Source: Chelatococcus sp. HY11
GTDB lineage: Bacteria > Pseudomonadota > Alphaproteobacteria > Rhizobiales > Beijerinckiaceae
Direction of reading: 5' to 3'
NCBI RefSeq assembly: GCF_018398335.1
Contig: NZ_JAHBRX010000001.1
Location: forward strand, 496,001-560,000
Length of the DNA: 64,000 nt
The notes beneath the pieces are model-generated. The model was not told where the DNA came from, made no database searches, and saw only the letters and a list, made by a program, of their open reading frames with translations. Of this stretch, positions 8,121 through 17,573 are shown piece after piece. How positions within the stretch are numbered: the first letter of the stretch is position 1; every line of letters begins with the position of its first letter. Both the position numbers and the translations under genes were made by a program.

Positions 8121-9194
8121 CTATTCGATGGCCTGCCGGGCTGCGGATTCCTGGACGAGATACTCGCGGATCTCGTCCATCATGCGCTCGGCGGCCTCTG
8201 CGCCCAGCGCGATCGACTCGTCCGCCTTGTGGAAGTCGAACAGGCCGATGCGATTGAGCTTCGGCGAGATCATGAGGTCGGGAGGATCGCCGGCGAGGCG
8301 CGAGCGGGCGATCCGGTCCTGCGTGATGTTGAAGGCATCGACCATGACCGTGCCGATGCCGGGAACTCCGTCAGAGCGCGTCGCGAACTGACGCATGCGT
8401 TCCGCGACACCCCAGACCGGGCCGAGCAGGCTGCGCCGCTTCGCGGCGGCGTCGGCTATGATGGATTGCGTGCTCTGGGTGATGTCGGGATCAACGACCG
8501 GGATGACCGCCCCGCGACTGCGCGCGTCACCATTCAGATTGACGCAGACGACCACGTCGGCGCCGAGCGCGCGCGCCACCGTGACCGGGATGGGGTTGAC
8601 GAGCGCCCCGTCCATCAGCCAGCGCCCGCCGAATTTGACCGCGTCGAGAACGCCGGGGAGGGCGTAGGAGGCGCGCATGATGTCCGTCAGCAGCCCTTTG
8701 GTCAGCCAGACCTCATGGCCGCTGCCAAGCTCGGTGGCGACGGCGGCGAAACGATGGGGCAGGGTCTCGGCGCGGATGCCGACGAGGTTCTCGTCGAGCA
8801 GGCGCTTCAGCCGATCGCCGGCAATGAGGCCGGATCCATTGAGATGGAAATCAAGAAGGCCGATGACGCGCCGACGCGTGAGCGAGCGTGCGAACTCCTC
8901 CAGCACAGCGAGCTTGCCAGCCGAAAAGCAGCCGCCGACCACGGCGCCGATCGAGGTGCCGACGATCACGTCGGGAATAAGTCCCGCGCGCTCGAAGGCT
9001 CTCATCACGCCGATATGGGACCAGCCACGCGCCGCGCCGCCACCCAGGGCAAGCCCAAGCTTCACCCGCGCGGGCGCACCATAGGGGAGGGATGCTTGAT
9101 CCGCGGACGAGGTGTCGGATCCGGGCGCGGCGCTGCCGGTGGAGGAGCCTGCTGCTTCAGAACGCTTCGGTTCGGAGGCGCTTCTTTCCCACAT
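8121..9194 (-). CDS. patatin-like phospholipase
   Basis: A 357-residue patatin/RssA-type lipid acyl hydrolase. The oxyanion motif LALGGGAARGWSHIG lies near residues 48-62. The nucleophile elbow GTSIG near residue 80 contains the catalytic Ser, and the dyad Asp is in LMDGALVNP near residue 192. The N-terminal 40 residues are polar and low in complexity. No signal peptide is seen. It lies on the same strand as folE and hisI, downstream of hisI by about 100 bases. The substrate is likely a phospholipid or acyl ester, but RssA-type members are little characterised. Confidence 0.9.
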   Translation of the reverse strand: MWERSASEPKRSEAAGSSTGSAAPGSDTSSADQASLPYGAPARVKLGLALGGGAARGWSHIGVMRAFERAGLIPDVIVGTSIGAVVGGCFSAGKLAVLEEFARSLTRRRVIGLLDFHLNGSGLIAGDRLKRLLDENLVGIRAETLPHRFAAVATELGSGHEVWLTKGLLTDIMRASYALPGVLDAVKFGGRWLMDGALVNPIPVTVARALGADVVVCVNLNGDARSRGAVIPVVDPDITQSTQSIIADAAAKRRSLLGPVWGVAERMRQFATRSDGVPGIGTVMVDAFNITQDRIARSRLAGDPPDLMISPKLNRIGLFDFHKADESIALGAEAAERMMDEIREYLVQESAARQAIE

Positions 9195-9291
9195 CGCTGA
9201 TGTCCCGGATTTGTTTGTTGCGAGCGTGGCAGTTTGTCAGCAATTCGTTCACAAGCGCTTCAAGACAATCCGCCAGGCCGGGGTGTGCTGG

Positions 9292-9720
9292 TCAGGTCCT
9301 GGTAGGGACTAGCTGTCGTGAGACCCCGCCGAGCGGGACGCTACGATAGAAGCAGCTCTCCCGACCGGTGTGGCAACAGCCCCCGTCTCCGCCGACCCGA
9401 ACCTTGATCCAGATGGCGTCCTGGTCGCAATCAACCCTCATGTCGACGATGGTCTGCAACTGGCCGGACGTGTCCCCCTTATGCCAGAGCGCCTGGCGCG
9501 AGCGCGACCAGTACCAGGCCTCCCCGGTCGCGATGCTGCGCGCCAGTGCTTCGGCGTTCATATGGGCGACCATCAGAACCTCGCCGGTGTCGGCGTGGGT
9601 CGTGACGCAGGTGACGAGGCCGTTCGCGTCGAAGGCAGGCATCAGGATCTGGCCTTCCTCGACCTCGGCCTTGGAACCTCGCTCCGCGAAAGATGTCTCA
9701 GTTCCGGAAGTTTCGCTCAC
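9292..9720 (-). CDS. hisI: phosphoribosyl-AMP cyclohydrolase
   Basis: Opens the purine ring of phosphoribosyl-AMP in histidine synthesis; cytoplasmic, Zn- and Mg-dependent. The signature [23 protein letters not shown] and the block GDTSGQ are present. The Mg-binding DCDQDA and the metal-binding cysteines of [14 protein letters not shown] are also present. The GTG at 9720 gives 142 residues, near the family norm; a farther GTG at 9771, 5 bases after the folE stop, would add 17 Ala/Arg-rich residues. It has no HisE domain, as is usual in alphaproteobacteria. It follows folE very closely and is probably cotranscribed with it. Confidence 0.93.
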   Translation of the reverse strand: MSETSGTETSFAERGSKAEVEEGQILMPAFDANGLVTCVTTHADTGEVLMVAHMNAEALARSIATGEAWYWSRSRQALWHKGDTSGQLQTIVDMRVDCDQDAIWIKVRVGGDGGCCHTGRESCFYRSVPLGGVSRQLVPTRT

Positions 9721-9775
9721 GGCGCATGATCCAGTTAGGAGAATGATCGCGGCGGCGCGCCGCCGCGCCACGCGA

Positions 9776-10417
9776 TCAGGACGCCTTCGAGCGCACCATG
9801 CTCATGAACCGCGCCTGTTCGGCGGGATCGTCCTTGAAGATGCCGGTGAAGCGGGTCGTCAGGGTGGAGACGCCCTGCTTCTGAATGCCGCGCATGGACA
9901 TGCACATATGCTCGGCCTCGATCATCACCGCGACGCCCCGGGGCTTCAGGGTTTCATCGAGCGCCTCGCCGATCTGCGCGGTCAGCCGCTCCTGCGTCTG
10001 CAGGCGGCGGGCATAGACCTCGACGACGCGTGCCAGCTTCGACAGGCCGACGACACCCTGCGTCGGATAATAGGCGATATGCGCGGTGCCGATGATCGGC
10101 ACCATGTGATGCTCGCAATGGGAATAGAAGGGAATGTCGCGGAGGAGCACCAGGCCGTCATAGCCGGCGACTTCCTCGAACACCCTGTCGAGCACGAGGG
10201 ACGGATCATCGTTATACCCGCGGAAAAGCTCCTCGTAGGTGCGCACGACCCGCCTTGGCGTCTCGGCCAGACCTTCGCGGTCCGGGTCCTCGCCAGCCCA
10301 TTGCAAAAGGACACGAACCGCTGCTTCCGCTTCTTCACGGGTCGGTCGCTTGAAACTGGGCTTGTCGGCGGTGGCGTCTGCCATGCGCGCGGACAAGGAC
10401 TTAACCACGGCGTCCAT
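9776..10417 (-). CDS. folE: GTP cyclohydrolase I
   Basis: Converts GTP to 7,8-dihydroneopterin triphosphate, the first step of folate synthesis. The 213-residue protein has the Zn-binding signature SHCEHHMVP (Cys and His ligands) and the second Zn cysteine in HMCMSMRG. It also has [25 protein letters not shown] and [11 protein letters not shown]. The N-terminal 40 residues vary in the family. It stands divergent from the Fe-S scaffold gene (160-base gap) and is followed almost without gap by hisI. Confidence 0.96.
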   Translation of the reverse strand: MDAVVKSLSARMADATADKPSFKRPTREEAEAAVRVLLQWAGEDPDREGLAETPRRVVRTYEELFRGYNDDPSLVLDRVFEEVAGYDGLVLLRDIPFYSHCEHHMVPIIGTAHIAYYPTQGVVGLSKLARVVEVYARRLQTQERLTAQIGEALDETLKPRGVAVMIEAEHMCMSMRGIQKQGVSTLTTRFTGIFKDDPAEQARFMSMVRSKAS

Positions 10418-10576
10418 GTGGTGCCTCCCGCTTGATCCTCAAAAGCCCGAAACTGGGCGAAAAATGCGATAAGTCGATCGTTGCCCCGCAGATCTTCCTG
10501 CACTGCAATCCTTTGCCTATATATACCGGGATGGGTCGGTCGCAATGCGCAATGATCCGGCTTTGGGCGAAAAGTC

Positions 10577-11023
10577 ATGCTGAACGATATCTATAATAGG
10601 CGAATTCTCGAGCTGGCGGCTGACATTCCCCGGCTTGGACGACTGGCGAAGCCACAGGCTTCCGCGACCGCGCATTCGAAGCTGTGTGGCTCGACGGTCA
10701 CGGTCGATGTCGTCATGGATCACGACACCATTACGGACTTTGCCCATGATGTGAAAGCCTGCGCGCTTGGCCAGGCCTCGTCATCGATCATGGCACGCCA
10801 TGTGATCGGCGCAACGGCGGAGGAGCTGCGGCAGGTGCGCGAGGATATGCGCCGCATGCTCAAGGACAATGGTTCCCCGCCCAGGGGACGCTGGTCGGAC
10901 CTCGAGGTACTGGAGCCTGTGCGCGACTACAAGGCGCGCCATGCCTCGACGCTTTTGACCTTCGACGCGGTCGTGGATGCGATCGGCAAGATCGAGGCCG
11001 AAAGGCTGGCTGAGGCGAGCTGA
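10577..11023 (+). CDS. IscU/NifU-like iron-sulfur scaffold protein lacking the third cysteine
   Basis: A 148-residue homologue of the IscU/NifU N-terminal scaffold. Two of the three cluster cysteines are present, Cys37 in KLCGST and Cys62 in KACALGQAS. At the third site the usual His-Cys pair reads His122-Ala123 in YKARHASTLLTFDA. This version seems common in alphaproteobacterial proteins annotated as Fe-S scaffolds, but it may not assemble clusters as IscU does. It is divergent from folE. An ATG start at 10577 gives the expected MLNDIYNRRILELA N-terminus. Confidence 0.85.
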   Translation: MLNDIYNRRILELAADIPRLGRLAKPQASATAHSKLCGSTVTVDVVMDHDTITDFAHDVKACALGQASSSIMARHVIGATAEELRQVREDMRRMLKDNGSPPRGRWSDLEVLEPVRDYKARHASTLLTFDAVVDAIGKIEAERLAEAS

Positions 11024-11085
11024 GACGCGGGCGGTGCCTCTGACGATCGGCTTCCAATCTGTCCGATCTGAGGCTATCGCGCGGC

Positions 11086-11832
11086 TTACTGTCTCAAGGC
11101 GCCCTGGATCTCGTCGCGGACCTTCGCAAAGGCTGCCTGATAGCGGGGAGAAGTTTTCAGCGCGGCAAAGATGGCCTCGGCGGCGCGCTTGCCCGCGGCC
11201 AGGTCAGTCGGAAAATGGACCCCGCATAGTGCTCGGCTTTCGGCATAGGCTTCCGCTCTTGCCATCAGCGCTTCGCGATCATCTGGAACGAGATCCGCGA
11301 GAATGAGGCCGTAGAGATAACCCAGGGCCGCGTGACTCGAGGGATAGGACCCCGTCGTCGGCCGCTTGACGCAGGTTGTCACAGCGGGATTCGCGGCGAA
11401 GGGTCTGGCGCGCTGCCAGCGATCCTTCACCGTCGCGAGGATCGCTTCTTCATCGTGGGTGATCTGTTTGAAGAACGCTGCCGTATGAGGCAATCGCCGC
11501 TTGCGAAACTCCGGACCGAGAACGTCAGAGAAGCGGAAAACCGATTGCTTCCTGTCCAAGCGCGCCTGCGCGATGGATTCACGCGTACGGCTGGCCTGCA
11601 GCGCGAGAACGGCTTCCATGTCCGCCTTCGCCGCCGGCGATCCGGGGAGCGGCGGTCCGGATAATATGGCGGAAAGATCGATCGTCTCGGGAGTGATATA
11701 GGGTGCGCCGGCAGGCGAGCCGGCGTCCCTTGCCATGAGCGGGGACGCGCCGGCAAAGAAGCTGACGAATCCCACGATCAAGCATCTCTGAAAGAGCCGC
11801 CCTGCTTCGCTGCGAAGGCGGAAGCCGTCCAT
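11086..11832 (-). CDS. secreted class A acid phosphatase (PAP2 family)
   Basis: A 248-residue phosphatase with a signal peptide covering about residues 1-35 (LIVGFVSFFAGASPLMA). The vanadium-haloperoxidase/PAP2 motifs are complete: KDRWQRARPF, SYPSSHAALGY and AYAESRALCGVHFPTD, which include the nucleophilic and acid His. This is the layout of class A non-specific acid phosphatases (PhoN type) in the periplasm. It follows the MipA gene by 7 bases, so the two are probably one operon. The gap to the convergent Fe-S gene can fold into a hairpin with arms GATCGG and CCGATC. Confidence 0.9.
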   Translation of the reverse strand: MDGFRLRSEAGRLFQRCLIVGFVSFFAGASPLMARDAGSPAGAPYITPETIDLSAILSGPPLPGSPAAKADMEAVLALQASRTRESIAQARLDRKQSVFRFSDVLGPEFRKRRLPHTAAFFKQITHDEEAILATVKDRWQRARPFAANPAVTTCVKRPTTGSYPSSHAALGYLYGLILADLVPDDREALMARAEAYAESRALCGVHFPTDLAAGKRAAEAIFAALKTSPRYQAAFAKVRDEIQGALRQ

Positions 11833-11839
11833 GGATGCC

Positions 11840-12664
11840 TTAGCGGACGTAGAAGGAATAAGCGGCGCTCAGGCCGACCACGAACTGATCCTTCGAGCCG
11901 ATGTTGCGCACGATCGGGCTCTTGCTCGCGTCCTGGACCAGTCGCGTCCAGCTGCCCTGCAGGGTGGCCGACCAGTTGTCGTTGAATTTATAGGTGCCGG
12001 CCGCCGCCACACCCGCGCCGAACATGCCGCCGGAGGGCTTATAAGGCGTCACGCGCCAGTTGTAATAAGCCTCGTCGGCCGTGACCCCGAAATTGGTGCG
12101 CATGAACTTGCCGTTGCCGAACATCATGCGCGGGCCGGCCGACAGAGTGAGATTGCCAACGGGCATCACGAAATCGGCGGCCAGGTCGCCGACCCAGCCG
12201 TCGGCGTCACGGAAGCCGTGACGGACCTCGACGCGTCCGCGCAGGTTCTGCGTCGGCCAGACTTCGGCATAGGCGCCGCCCTCGATGGTCCACTTCACCT
12301 TGTCGAGGCCGTAGAGCTCGCGGTTGCCGTCCAGATAGCGGCCGGGACGGTAGCGGGCGACCGGACCGGCATTGAACCACTCGTTTTGGAACAGGGCGAT
12401 GCCGATGCCATCATCGGGCGCGCTGAACTGGTAGGGGGTGGTCGCCTTGCGGACGCCGATGGAAGGAAAAGGCGTAAACGTGTAGTCCTTCGCGCCGAGA
12501 TAGTCCGGGCTGATGATGCCGTTGCCCTTGAGGGTCACGATCCATTGGCTGTCTGGTTGACGGGTCGTGGTCGCTTCCGTCGGGAAGCTCCAGTCGGCCG
12601 CGAAGGCTGCCCCGCCCGTCATGAGCAAGCCGAGACCAAAAGCGGGCAAAGCATACCGAGCCAT
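11840..12664 (-). CDS. MipA/OmpV family outer-membrane protein
   Basis: A 274-residue beta-barrel protein of the MipA/OmpV family. Residues 1-22 are a signal peptide (LLMTGGAAFA) and the rest is rich in alternating aromatic strands. The C-terminus ends LSAAYSFYVR, so the barrel signal is present though followed by Val-Arg. Typical blocks are NGIISPDYLGAKDYTFTPFPSIG and GPRMMFGNGKFM. MipA in E. coli is an adaptor for murein synthesis and lytic enzymes; OmpV-like members may be simple porins. Here it heads a likely two-gene operon with the acid phosphatase. Confidence 0.88.
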   Translation of the reverse strand: MARYALPAFGLGLLMTGGAAFAADWSFPTEATTTRQPDSQWIVTLKGNGIISPDYLGAKDYTFTPFPSIGVRKATTPYQFSAPDDGIGIALFQNEWFNAGPVARYRPGRYLDGNRELYGLDKVKWTIEGGAYAEVWPTQNLRGRVEVRHGFRDADGWVGDLAADFVMPVGNLTLSAGPRMMFGNGKFMRTNFGVTADEAYYNWRVTPYKPSGGMFGAGVAAAGTYKFNDNWSATLQGSWTRLVQDASKSPIVRNIGSKDQFVVGLSAAYSFYVR

Positions 12665-12846
12665 ATAAACACTCCTTACTAACTGCCGCTTTTATGGTGC
12701 AAAAAGCTTGACTATTTGCTTACCGCACCGCCGACCCTGATTCGGATCCGCCAACGCCAGCCTGTCCAACCCGTCACGAGTCAGCATCCAGTTGGCCACC
12801 ATAGTACCTCCGATGTTAGAGATGCCATGAAAAGGCAAGTGCCCTC

Positions 12847-13197
12847 ATGAGAAAACACCCGGGTGTTGTCATTGCGCATCTCCTGATCCGCACCTACCAG
12901 CTCACGCTCTCAAGCCTGATCGGACGCACCTGCCGTCATCTGCCGACATGCTCTTCGTATATGGACGAGGCCATCGACCGCCACGGATTCTGGGCGGGCG
13001 GCTGGATGGGAACCGCGCGGCTGTGCCGCTGCAATCCCTGGGGCACTTCGGGGCTTGATCTCGTGCCGGAGCGATTGCCCTCCGGCAGCGCCTGGTATAA
13101 GCCGTGGCGCTACGGTCGCTGGCGCGGCGTGAATGCGCCGCCATTGTGCTGCGAAGCTGTCCCTTCGGACGATTGCGGCGCCGGGACCGCTCCATGA
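12847..13197 (+). CDS. yidD: membrane protein insertion efficiency factor YidD
   Basis: A 116-residue member of the YidD/haemolytic family, which assists YidC-dependent membrane protein insertion at the inner face of the membrane. The diagnostic block is CRHLPTCSSYMDEAIDRHGFWAGGWMGTARLCRCNPW, shown by the spaced cysteines of CRHLPTC and LCRC. The N-terminal amphipathic helix (VVIAHLLIRTYQL) is present. The C-terminal 45 residues are longer than in E. coli and contain a CC pair. It is followed by thrS after about 90 bases. Confidence 0.95.
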   Translation: MRKHPGVVIAHLLIRTYQLTLSSLIGRTCRHLPTCSSYMDEAIDRHGFWAGGWMGTARLCRCNPWGTSGLDLVPERLPSGSAWYKPWRYGRWRGVNAPPLCCEAVPSDDCGAGTAP

Positions 13198-13290
13198 GCC
13201 GTGCGCCGTCGATCCGATGGCGTGGCTCTGAACACCGCAACGCTAAACGCTTACCTGCGCCGTATGCAGGAGTGAGCAGGAGCCTTCCTG

Positions 13291-15270
13291 ATGATCAATC
13301 TGACATTTCCCGATGGTGCACAACGGTCCTTCGCAGAAGGAACGACCGGCCTCGATATCGCCAAGGGCATTTCCCCGTCTCTCGCCAAGCGCACCGTCGC
13401 CATGGCGCTGGACGGCGTGGTCACCGATCTCGCCGATCCGATCGAGCGGGATGCACGCATCGAATTCGTCAATCGCGACGACCCGCGCGCGCTTGAGCTC
13501 ATCCGTCACGATTGCGCCCATGTGCTGGCCGAGGCCGTGCAGGAGCTTTTTCCCGGCACCCAGGTGACCATCGGACCCGTCATCGAGAACGGCTTCTACT
13601 ACGACTTCGCGCGCAACGAGCCCTTCACGCTGGAGGATCTGCCGAAGATCGAGGCGAAGATGCGCGAGATTATCGCGCGCGATAAGCCCTTCACCAAGGA
13701 CGTCTGGAGCCGGGACAAGGCCAAGGATGTGTTCCGGGAGAAGGGGGAGGCCTACAAGGTCGAGCTCGTCGACGCGATTCCCGAAGGGCAGAGCCTGAAG
13801 ATCTACCATCAGGGTGACTGGTTTGACCTGTGCCGCGGGCCGCATATGACCTCGACCGGCAAGATCGGCAATGCCTTCAAGCTGATGAAGGTGGCGGGCG
13901 CCTACTGGCGCGGCGACAGCAACAACCCGATGCTGACGCGCATCTATGGTACCGCCTGGAAGAACCAGGAGGATCTCGACCTCTACCTGCATCAGCTCGA
14001 GGAAGCGGAGAAGCGGGATCATCGCCGGCTCGGCCGCGAGATGGATCTCTTCCACTTTCAGGAGGAGGGGCCCGGCGTCGTCTTCTGGCACCCTAAGGGG
14101 TGGAGCCTGTTCCAGAGCCTGATCGCCTATATGCGCCGCCGGCTCGCCGCCGACTACGCGGAAGTCAATGCGCCGCAGGTGCTCGACAAATCCCTGTGGG
14201 AGACCTCGGGTCACTGGGGCTGGTACAAGGAGAACATGTTCAAGGTGCAGTCCGCCGGCGACGAGACGGAAGACGAGCGCATTTTCGCCTTGAAGCCGAT
14301 GAACTGCCCCGGCCATGTGCAGATCTTCAAGCATGGCCTGAAGAGCTATCGCGACCTGCCGATGCGGCTCGCCGAATTCGGTGCCGTGCATCGCTACGAG
14401 CCTTCGGGCGCGCTGCATGGGTTGATGCGCGTGCGCGGGTTCACCCAGGACGACGCGCATATCTTCTGCACCGAAGAGCAGATGGCCGAGGAATGCCTCA
14501 AGATCAACGATCTCATTCTCTCGACCTACGCCGATTTCGGCTTCGAGGAGATCGTGGTGAAGCTCTCCACGCGGCCGGAGAAGCGCGTGGGCACCGATGA
14601 GGTCTGGGATCACGCCGAGGCGGTCATGAGCCGCGTGCTGGAGGAGATTGCCGCGCGTTCGGGCGGGCGCATCAAGACCGACATCCTGCCGGGCGAGGGC
14701 GCCTTCTACGGGCCGAAGTTCGAATACACCCTGCGCGATGCCATCGGCCGTGAATGGCAGTGTGGCACGACGCAGGTCGACTTCAATCTGCCTGAACGCT
14801 TCGGCGCCTTCTATGTGGATGCCGACGGCACCAAGAAGCCGCCGGTGATGATCCACCGTGCCATCTGCGGCTCGATGGAGCGCTTCACCGGCATCCTGAT
14901 CGAGCATTTCGCGGGCCATTTCCCGCTATGGCTGGCGCCGTCGCAGGTTGTCGTCGCGACCATCACCTCGGACGCCGACCCCTATGCGGAAGATGTGGTG
15001 GCGACGTTAAAGGCGGCGGGCTTGCGTGCTGAAACCGATCTGCGCAACGAGAAAATCACCTACAAGGTCCGCGAGCATTCGCTGGCCAAGGTGCCGGTGC
15101 TGCTCGTGGTCGGTCGCAAGGAAGCGGCGGAGCGTACCGTATCGGTCCGCAGGCTGGGGTCCCCCAACCAGACGTCGATGACGCTCGACGAGGCGCTGGC
15201 GGGACTGCTCGCTGAGGCAACGCCGCCGGATCTGGCTCAGCAGAACGCGGCGCGCGCGGCCAAGCACTAG
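13291..15270 (+). CDS. thrS: threonyl-tRNA synthetase
   Basis: Charges tRNA-Thr. The 659-residue protein has all four regions: TGS domain (1-62), editing domain with [10 protein letters not shown] and the [13 protein letters not shown] block (63-240), class II catalytic core (about 245-535) and anticodon-binding domain (about 540-650). Catalytic-core motif 2 is [21 protein letters not shown]; the Zn ligands are Cys in MNCPGH, His in DDAHIF and His in [12 protein letters not shown]. Start ATG 13291 follows a CAGGAG site. A rho-independent terminator follows the stop. No leader with T-box features is seen. Confidence 0.98.
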   Translation: MINLTFPDGAQRSFAEGTTGLDIAKGISPSLAKRTVAMALDGVVTDLADPIERDARIEFVNRDDPRALELIRHDCAHVLAEAVQELFPGTQVTIGPVIENGFYYDFARNEPFTLEDLPKIEAKMREIIARDKPFTKDVWSRDKAKDVFREKGEAYKVELVDAIPEGQSLKIYHQGDWFDLCRGPHMTSTGKIGNAFKLMKVAGAYWRGDSNNPMLTRIYGTAWKNQEDLDLYLHQLEEAEKRDHRRLGREMDLFHFQEEGPGVVFWHPKGWSLFQSLIAYMRRRLAADYAEVNAPQVLDKSLWETSGHWGWYKENMFKVQSAGDETEDERIFALKPMNCPGHVQIFKHGLKSYRDLPMRLAEFGAVHRYEPSGALHGLMRVRGFTQDDAHIFCTEEQMAEECLKINDLILSTYADFGFEEIVVKLSTRPEKRVGTDEVWDHAEAVMSRVLEEIAARSGGRIKTDILPGEGAFYGPKFEYTLRDAIGREWQCGTTQVDFNLPERFGAFYVDADGTKKPPVMIHRAICGSMERFTGILIEHFAGHFPLWLAPSQVVVATITSDADPYAEDVVATLKAAGLRAETDLRNEKITYKVREHSLAKVPVLLVVGRKEAAERTVSVRRLGSPNQTSMTLDEALAGLLAEATPPDLAQQNAARAAKH

Positions 15271-15299
15271 TATTCGCGCTGCGAAATACACGATCGGTC

Positions 15300-15338
15300 A
15301 AATCCCGGCGGTTCACGGAACCGTCGGGATTTTTTTTC
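15300..15338 (+). terminator. rho-independent terminator of thrS
   Basis: Arms at 15300-15314 and 15318-15332 pair over 15 positions with one G-U, around a 3-base loop, and run into a T tract. Confidence 0.9.
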
Positions 15339-15360
15339 CTGAATCTGCCAATCGCGGGCG

Positions 15361-15588
15361 TCAGCGTCGGATAGCGGCGCGCGCCGGTCCCTCCCACGGC
15401 CAACGGCTGGCCTCGCGCTCCGCGTCTGCCTGAGACAGCCCGATGTCCTTCAAGGCGTTCTCGTCCAGCTGTCGAAGCCGGCGGCGCTCCGCGCAGCGGG
15501 AGAGACTGAGTTCAATCCAAGTCACCAGGCGCAAGCCGTAATCGTTGCCGCGCGCGGTAAGCGATGAAGGTAGAGATATATTAGCCAT
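15361..15588 (-). CDS. DUF1127 small protein
   Basis: A 75-residue protein of the DUF1127 (YjiS-like) family. The C-terminal motif RRRLRQLDENALKDIGLSQADAEREASRWPW is typical: an Arg-rich helix followed by L-x-D-I-G-L-s. Alphaproteobacterial relatives include small proteins that affect RNA turnover and phosphate or carbon metabolism, but a specific role cannot be given. ATG 15588 is preferred because GAGG lies 9 bases upstream; a frame-extending upstream Met would add 14 basic residues. It is divergent from the ArsR-type regulator, with about 125 bases between. Confidence 0.85.
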   Translation of the reverse strand: MANISLPSSLTARGNDYGLRLVTWIELSLSRCAERRRLRQLDENALKDIGLSQADAEREASRWPWEGPARAAIRR

Positions 15589-15713
15589 GATCTTGATCCT
15601 CGTTCTGCGGCGGACCATGACCTTGGCCATCGTCCTTGTCGCCGGAGAACGCTTCGATCGCTAGCGAACCATTGTTACATGCGCTCTTCAATATGGACTG
15701 CTAATGTCATGGC

Positions 15714-16460
15714 ATGAGTGCGCAAACACACCTTGCTCAGATGGGGGCTCTCCTCGGTGACCCCGCCCGCGCGAACATCCTGCTCGCGCTGATGGACGGC
15801 GGGGCGCGGACAGCCAAGGAACTCGCCTTTCTTGCCCGCATCAGCGCCCCGACGGCCAGCGCGCATCTCGGCAAATTGGTCGATGGCGGCTTGCTGACGG
15901 TCGTCGCGCAGGGGCGTCACCGCTACTTCCGTATCGCGTCCGCCGAGACCGGGCATATGCTCGAGACGATGCTCGGCTTCGCCACGAGCCGCATGCGCGC
16001 TGTCCGGCGTGCGGGCCCTGCCGACGAGCGGCTGCGGGCGGCCAGAACCTGCTACGATCACATCGCGGGCCGACTTGGAGTGGCCATCGCCGACCAGTTG
16101 CAGAGAGCCGGGCATGTGGTTCTCAATGATGGCGCTGGTCGGGTATCGGCGAGCGGCCACGCCTTTTTCGCCGAGCTTGGCCTCGATACGGAGGCAAGCG
16201 GAAGCCGCCCTGGCGTCCTGTGCCGGCCCTGTCTCGACTGGAGCGAACGACGCTACCACCTGGGCGGAATGCTCGGGCGTGCACTCTGCCAGCACTGCGT
16301 CAGCCGGGGGTGGGTCAAGCGTGACAATGACACGCGCGCGCTCATCATCACGGACGCCGGGCGTAATGCTTTCGACAGCCTGTTCGGATTATCGCGCATG
16401 GATGCGGAGGAGGAGGCTTCCATCAGGGAAACCACCCTCCAGGCCGTCGCTGTCCCGTGA
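15714..16460 (+). CDS. ArsR-family regulator with C-terminal cysteine region
   Basis: A 248-residue winged-helix regulator. Residues 10-75 form the ArsR DNA-binding domain (LGDPARANILLALMDGG ... SAPTASAHLGKLVDGGLL, wing QGRHRYFRI). The C-terminal half carries Cys170-x-x-Cys173 in CRPCLDW and Cys192-x-x-Cys195 in CQHC, which could bind metal or sense redox state. The block CLDWSERRYHLGG is shared by a known subfamily of long ArsR proteins. The classical ELCVCDL metal site of ArsR is absent, so the ligand is unknown. The divergent DUF1127 gene is a possible target, by position only. Confidence 0.82.
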   Translation: MSAQTHLAQMGALLGDPARANILLALMDGGARTAKELAFLARISAPTASAHLGKLVDGGLLTVVAQGRHRYFRIASAETGHMLETMLGFATSRMRAVRRAGPADERLRAARTCYDHIAGRLGVAIADQLQRAGHVVLNDGAGRVSASGHAFFAELGLDTEASGSRPGVLCRPCLDWSERRYHLGGMLGRALCQHCVSRGWVKRDNDTRALIITDAGRNAFDSLFGLSRMDAEEEASIRETTLQAVAVP

Positions 16461-16472
16461 GGTTCAGTGCTG

Positions 16473-17498
16473 TCAGCGCGCGACGATTTCGATATCGCGA
16501 TCGGCGCCGCTGTCGACTTTGAACTCGCGCGTATAGACTTGGCCGTCATGCCGGGCGATGAGCACATAGTCGCCCTCGGCCAGCACGAGCGAGGGAAATG
16601 CGCCGATAGCCTCGCGGATCACGTCGCCACCCGGTGTCAGAACGCTGAAGGCAGTGCCTGCAAAAGCCTCGCCCCCGGCGGTATTCACGAGCTTCAACGT
16701 AACGGTGGCCGCGCGATGGTTGATCGTGGCCTCCGTGAGCTTGCCGGCTTCGACACGCAGGTCACTGCGCATGATCGCGTTGCTATCGCCATATGTGGAA
16801 ACGATGTGATAGGCGCCCTCCGGCAGCCGGATCAGATCGCCGGGCTTAGCGTCCGCGACCACAAGACGACCCTCGGCATCGTTGCCGACCGGCAGATAGA
16901 CCGAGAACGTCAGCTTCGAGACCGGGATCGCGATGTCCCCGATCGTGCCGGAAACCTTCAGGGCTCCGGCATTGACCGTCAATATCTCGTCGAGCGGCGC
17001 GTTCCGCAGCGTGACACGCCGCATGGCGCTGGCGAAACCGTAGGAGGCGTGCAGCATGTAGGTGCCGGGGGGAAGCTCGAAATGGCTCGTGGCATCGTCC
17101 GCGCGGGCTACGAGGTCGGGCGCCGTGCCTTCAGCGCCAAGCCGGTAGACCCGCCAGATCAGTCCCGAGCGGATCGGCGCATCGCCCGTCGCCAATCTGG
17201 CGCTCGCCGTGATCATGCTGTTGGCCACGGATTGATCAAGCGGTGCCATGGCGGCGGGCGGCACAGGCGGTGCTGTAAGTGTCGCTGACGGTAGCGCGGG
17301 AGGCACGGGCGGTTGTGCCTGTGGCGCTGGCGCCTGCGCCACAGCTGGCGTGACGAGAGCCACGGCAAGCGGCAGAAGAATTGCCGGGACCCATCGCGCG
17401 GTCGCGGCATATCGCGGCCAAATGGCCTTCGGACCCCTGTCGCCGACCTCCAGATCGCCTGCGAAGCTGCCAGTCATGAGTACGCGCGGATTCATCAT
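16473..17498 (-). CDS. exported protein with carboxypeptidase-regulatory-like repeats
   Basis: About 341 residues; not assigned to a known protein. An N-terminal hydrophobic stretch (AILLPLAVALVTPAVAQA) acts as signal peptide or anchor, followed by a Pro/Ala linker. The rest is built of beta-sandwich-like units. Each contains an ExPxGxY-type strand: LPPGTYMLHASYGFASAMRR, LPEGAYHIVSTYGDSNAI and LAEGDYVLIARHDGQVYTR. The spacing is about 95-105 residues. These resemble transthyretin/carboxypeptidase-regulatory folds of periplasmic proteins. It lies 75 bases downstream of the YfhO-like gene on the same strand, suggesting a shared envelope role. The start is uncertain (alternatives at 17519 and 17495). 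Confidence 0.7.
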   Translation of the reverse strand: MMNPRVLMTGSFAGDLEVGDRGPKAIWPRYAATARWVPAILLPLAVALVTPAVAQAPAPQAQPPVPPALPSATLTAPPVPPAAMAPLDQSVANSMITASARLATGDAPIRSGLIWRVYRLGAEGTAPDLVARADDATSHFELPPGTYMLHASYGFASAMRRVTLRNAPLDEILTVNAGALKVSGTIGDIAIPVSKLTFSVYLPVGNDAEGRLVVADAKPGDLIRLPEGAYHIVSTYGDSNAIMRSDLRVEAGKLTEATINHRAATVTLKLVNTAGGEAFAGTAFSVLTPGGDVIREAIGAFPSLVLAEGDYVLIARHDGQVYTREFKVDSGADRDIEIVAR

Positions 17499-17573
17499 TC
17501 CCTGTATCTGCCAAGGCAAGGCGTCCGCTGCAAGCAGGCGTGTCAGGTACGACCACCAAATGCCCCGCTCATA

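Noticed and set aside
13243-14919. 558-codon open frame on the minus strand
   Set aside because: It is antisense to thrS, which is an unmistakable full-length gene, and shows no domain.
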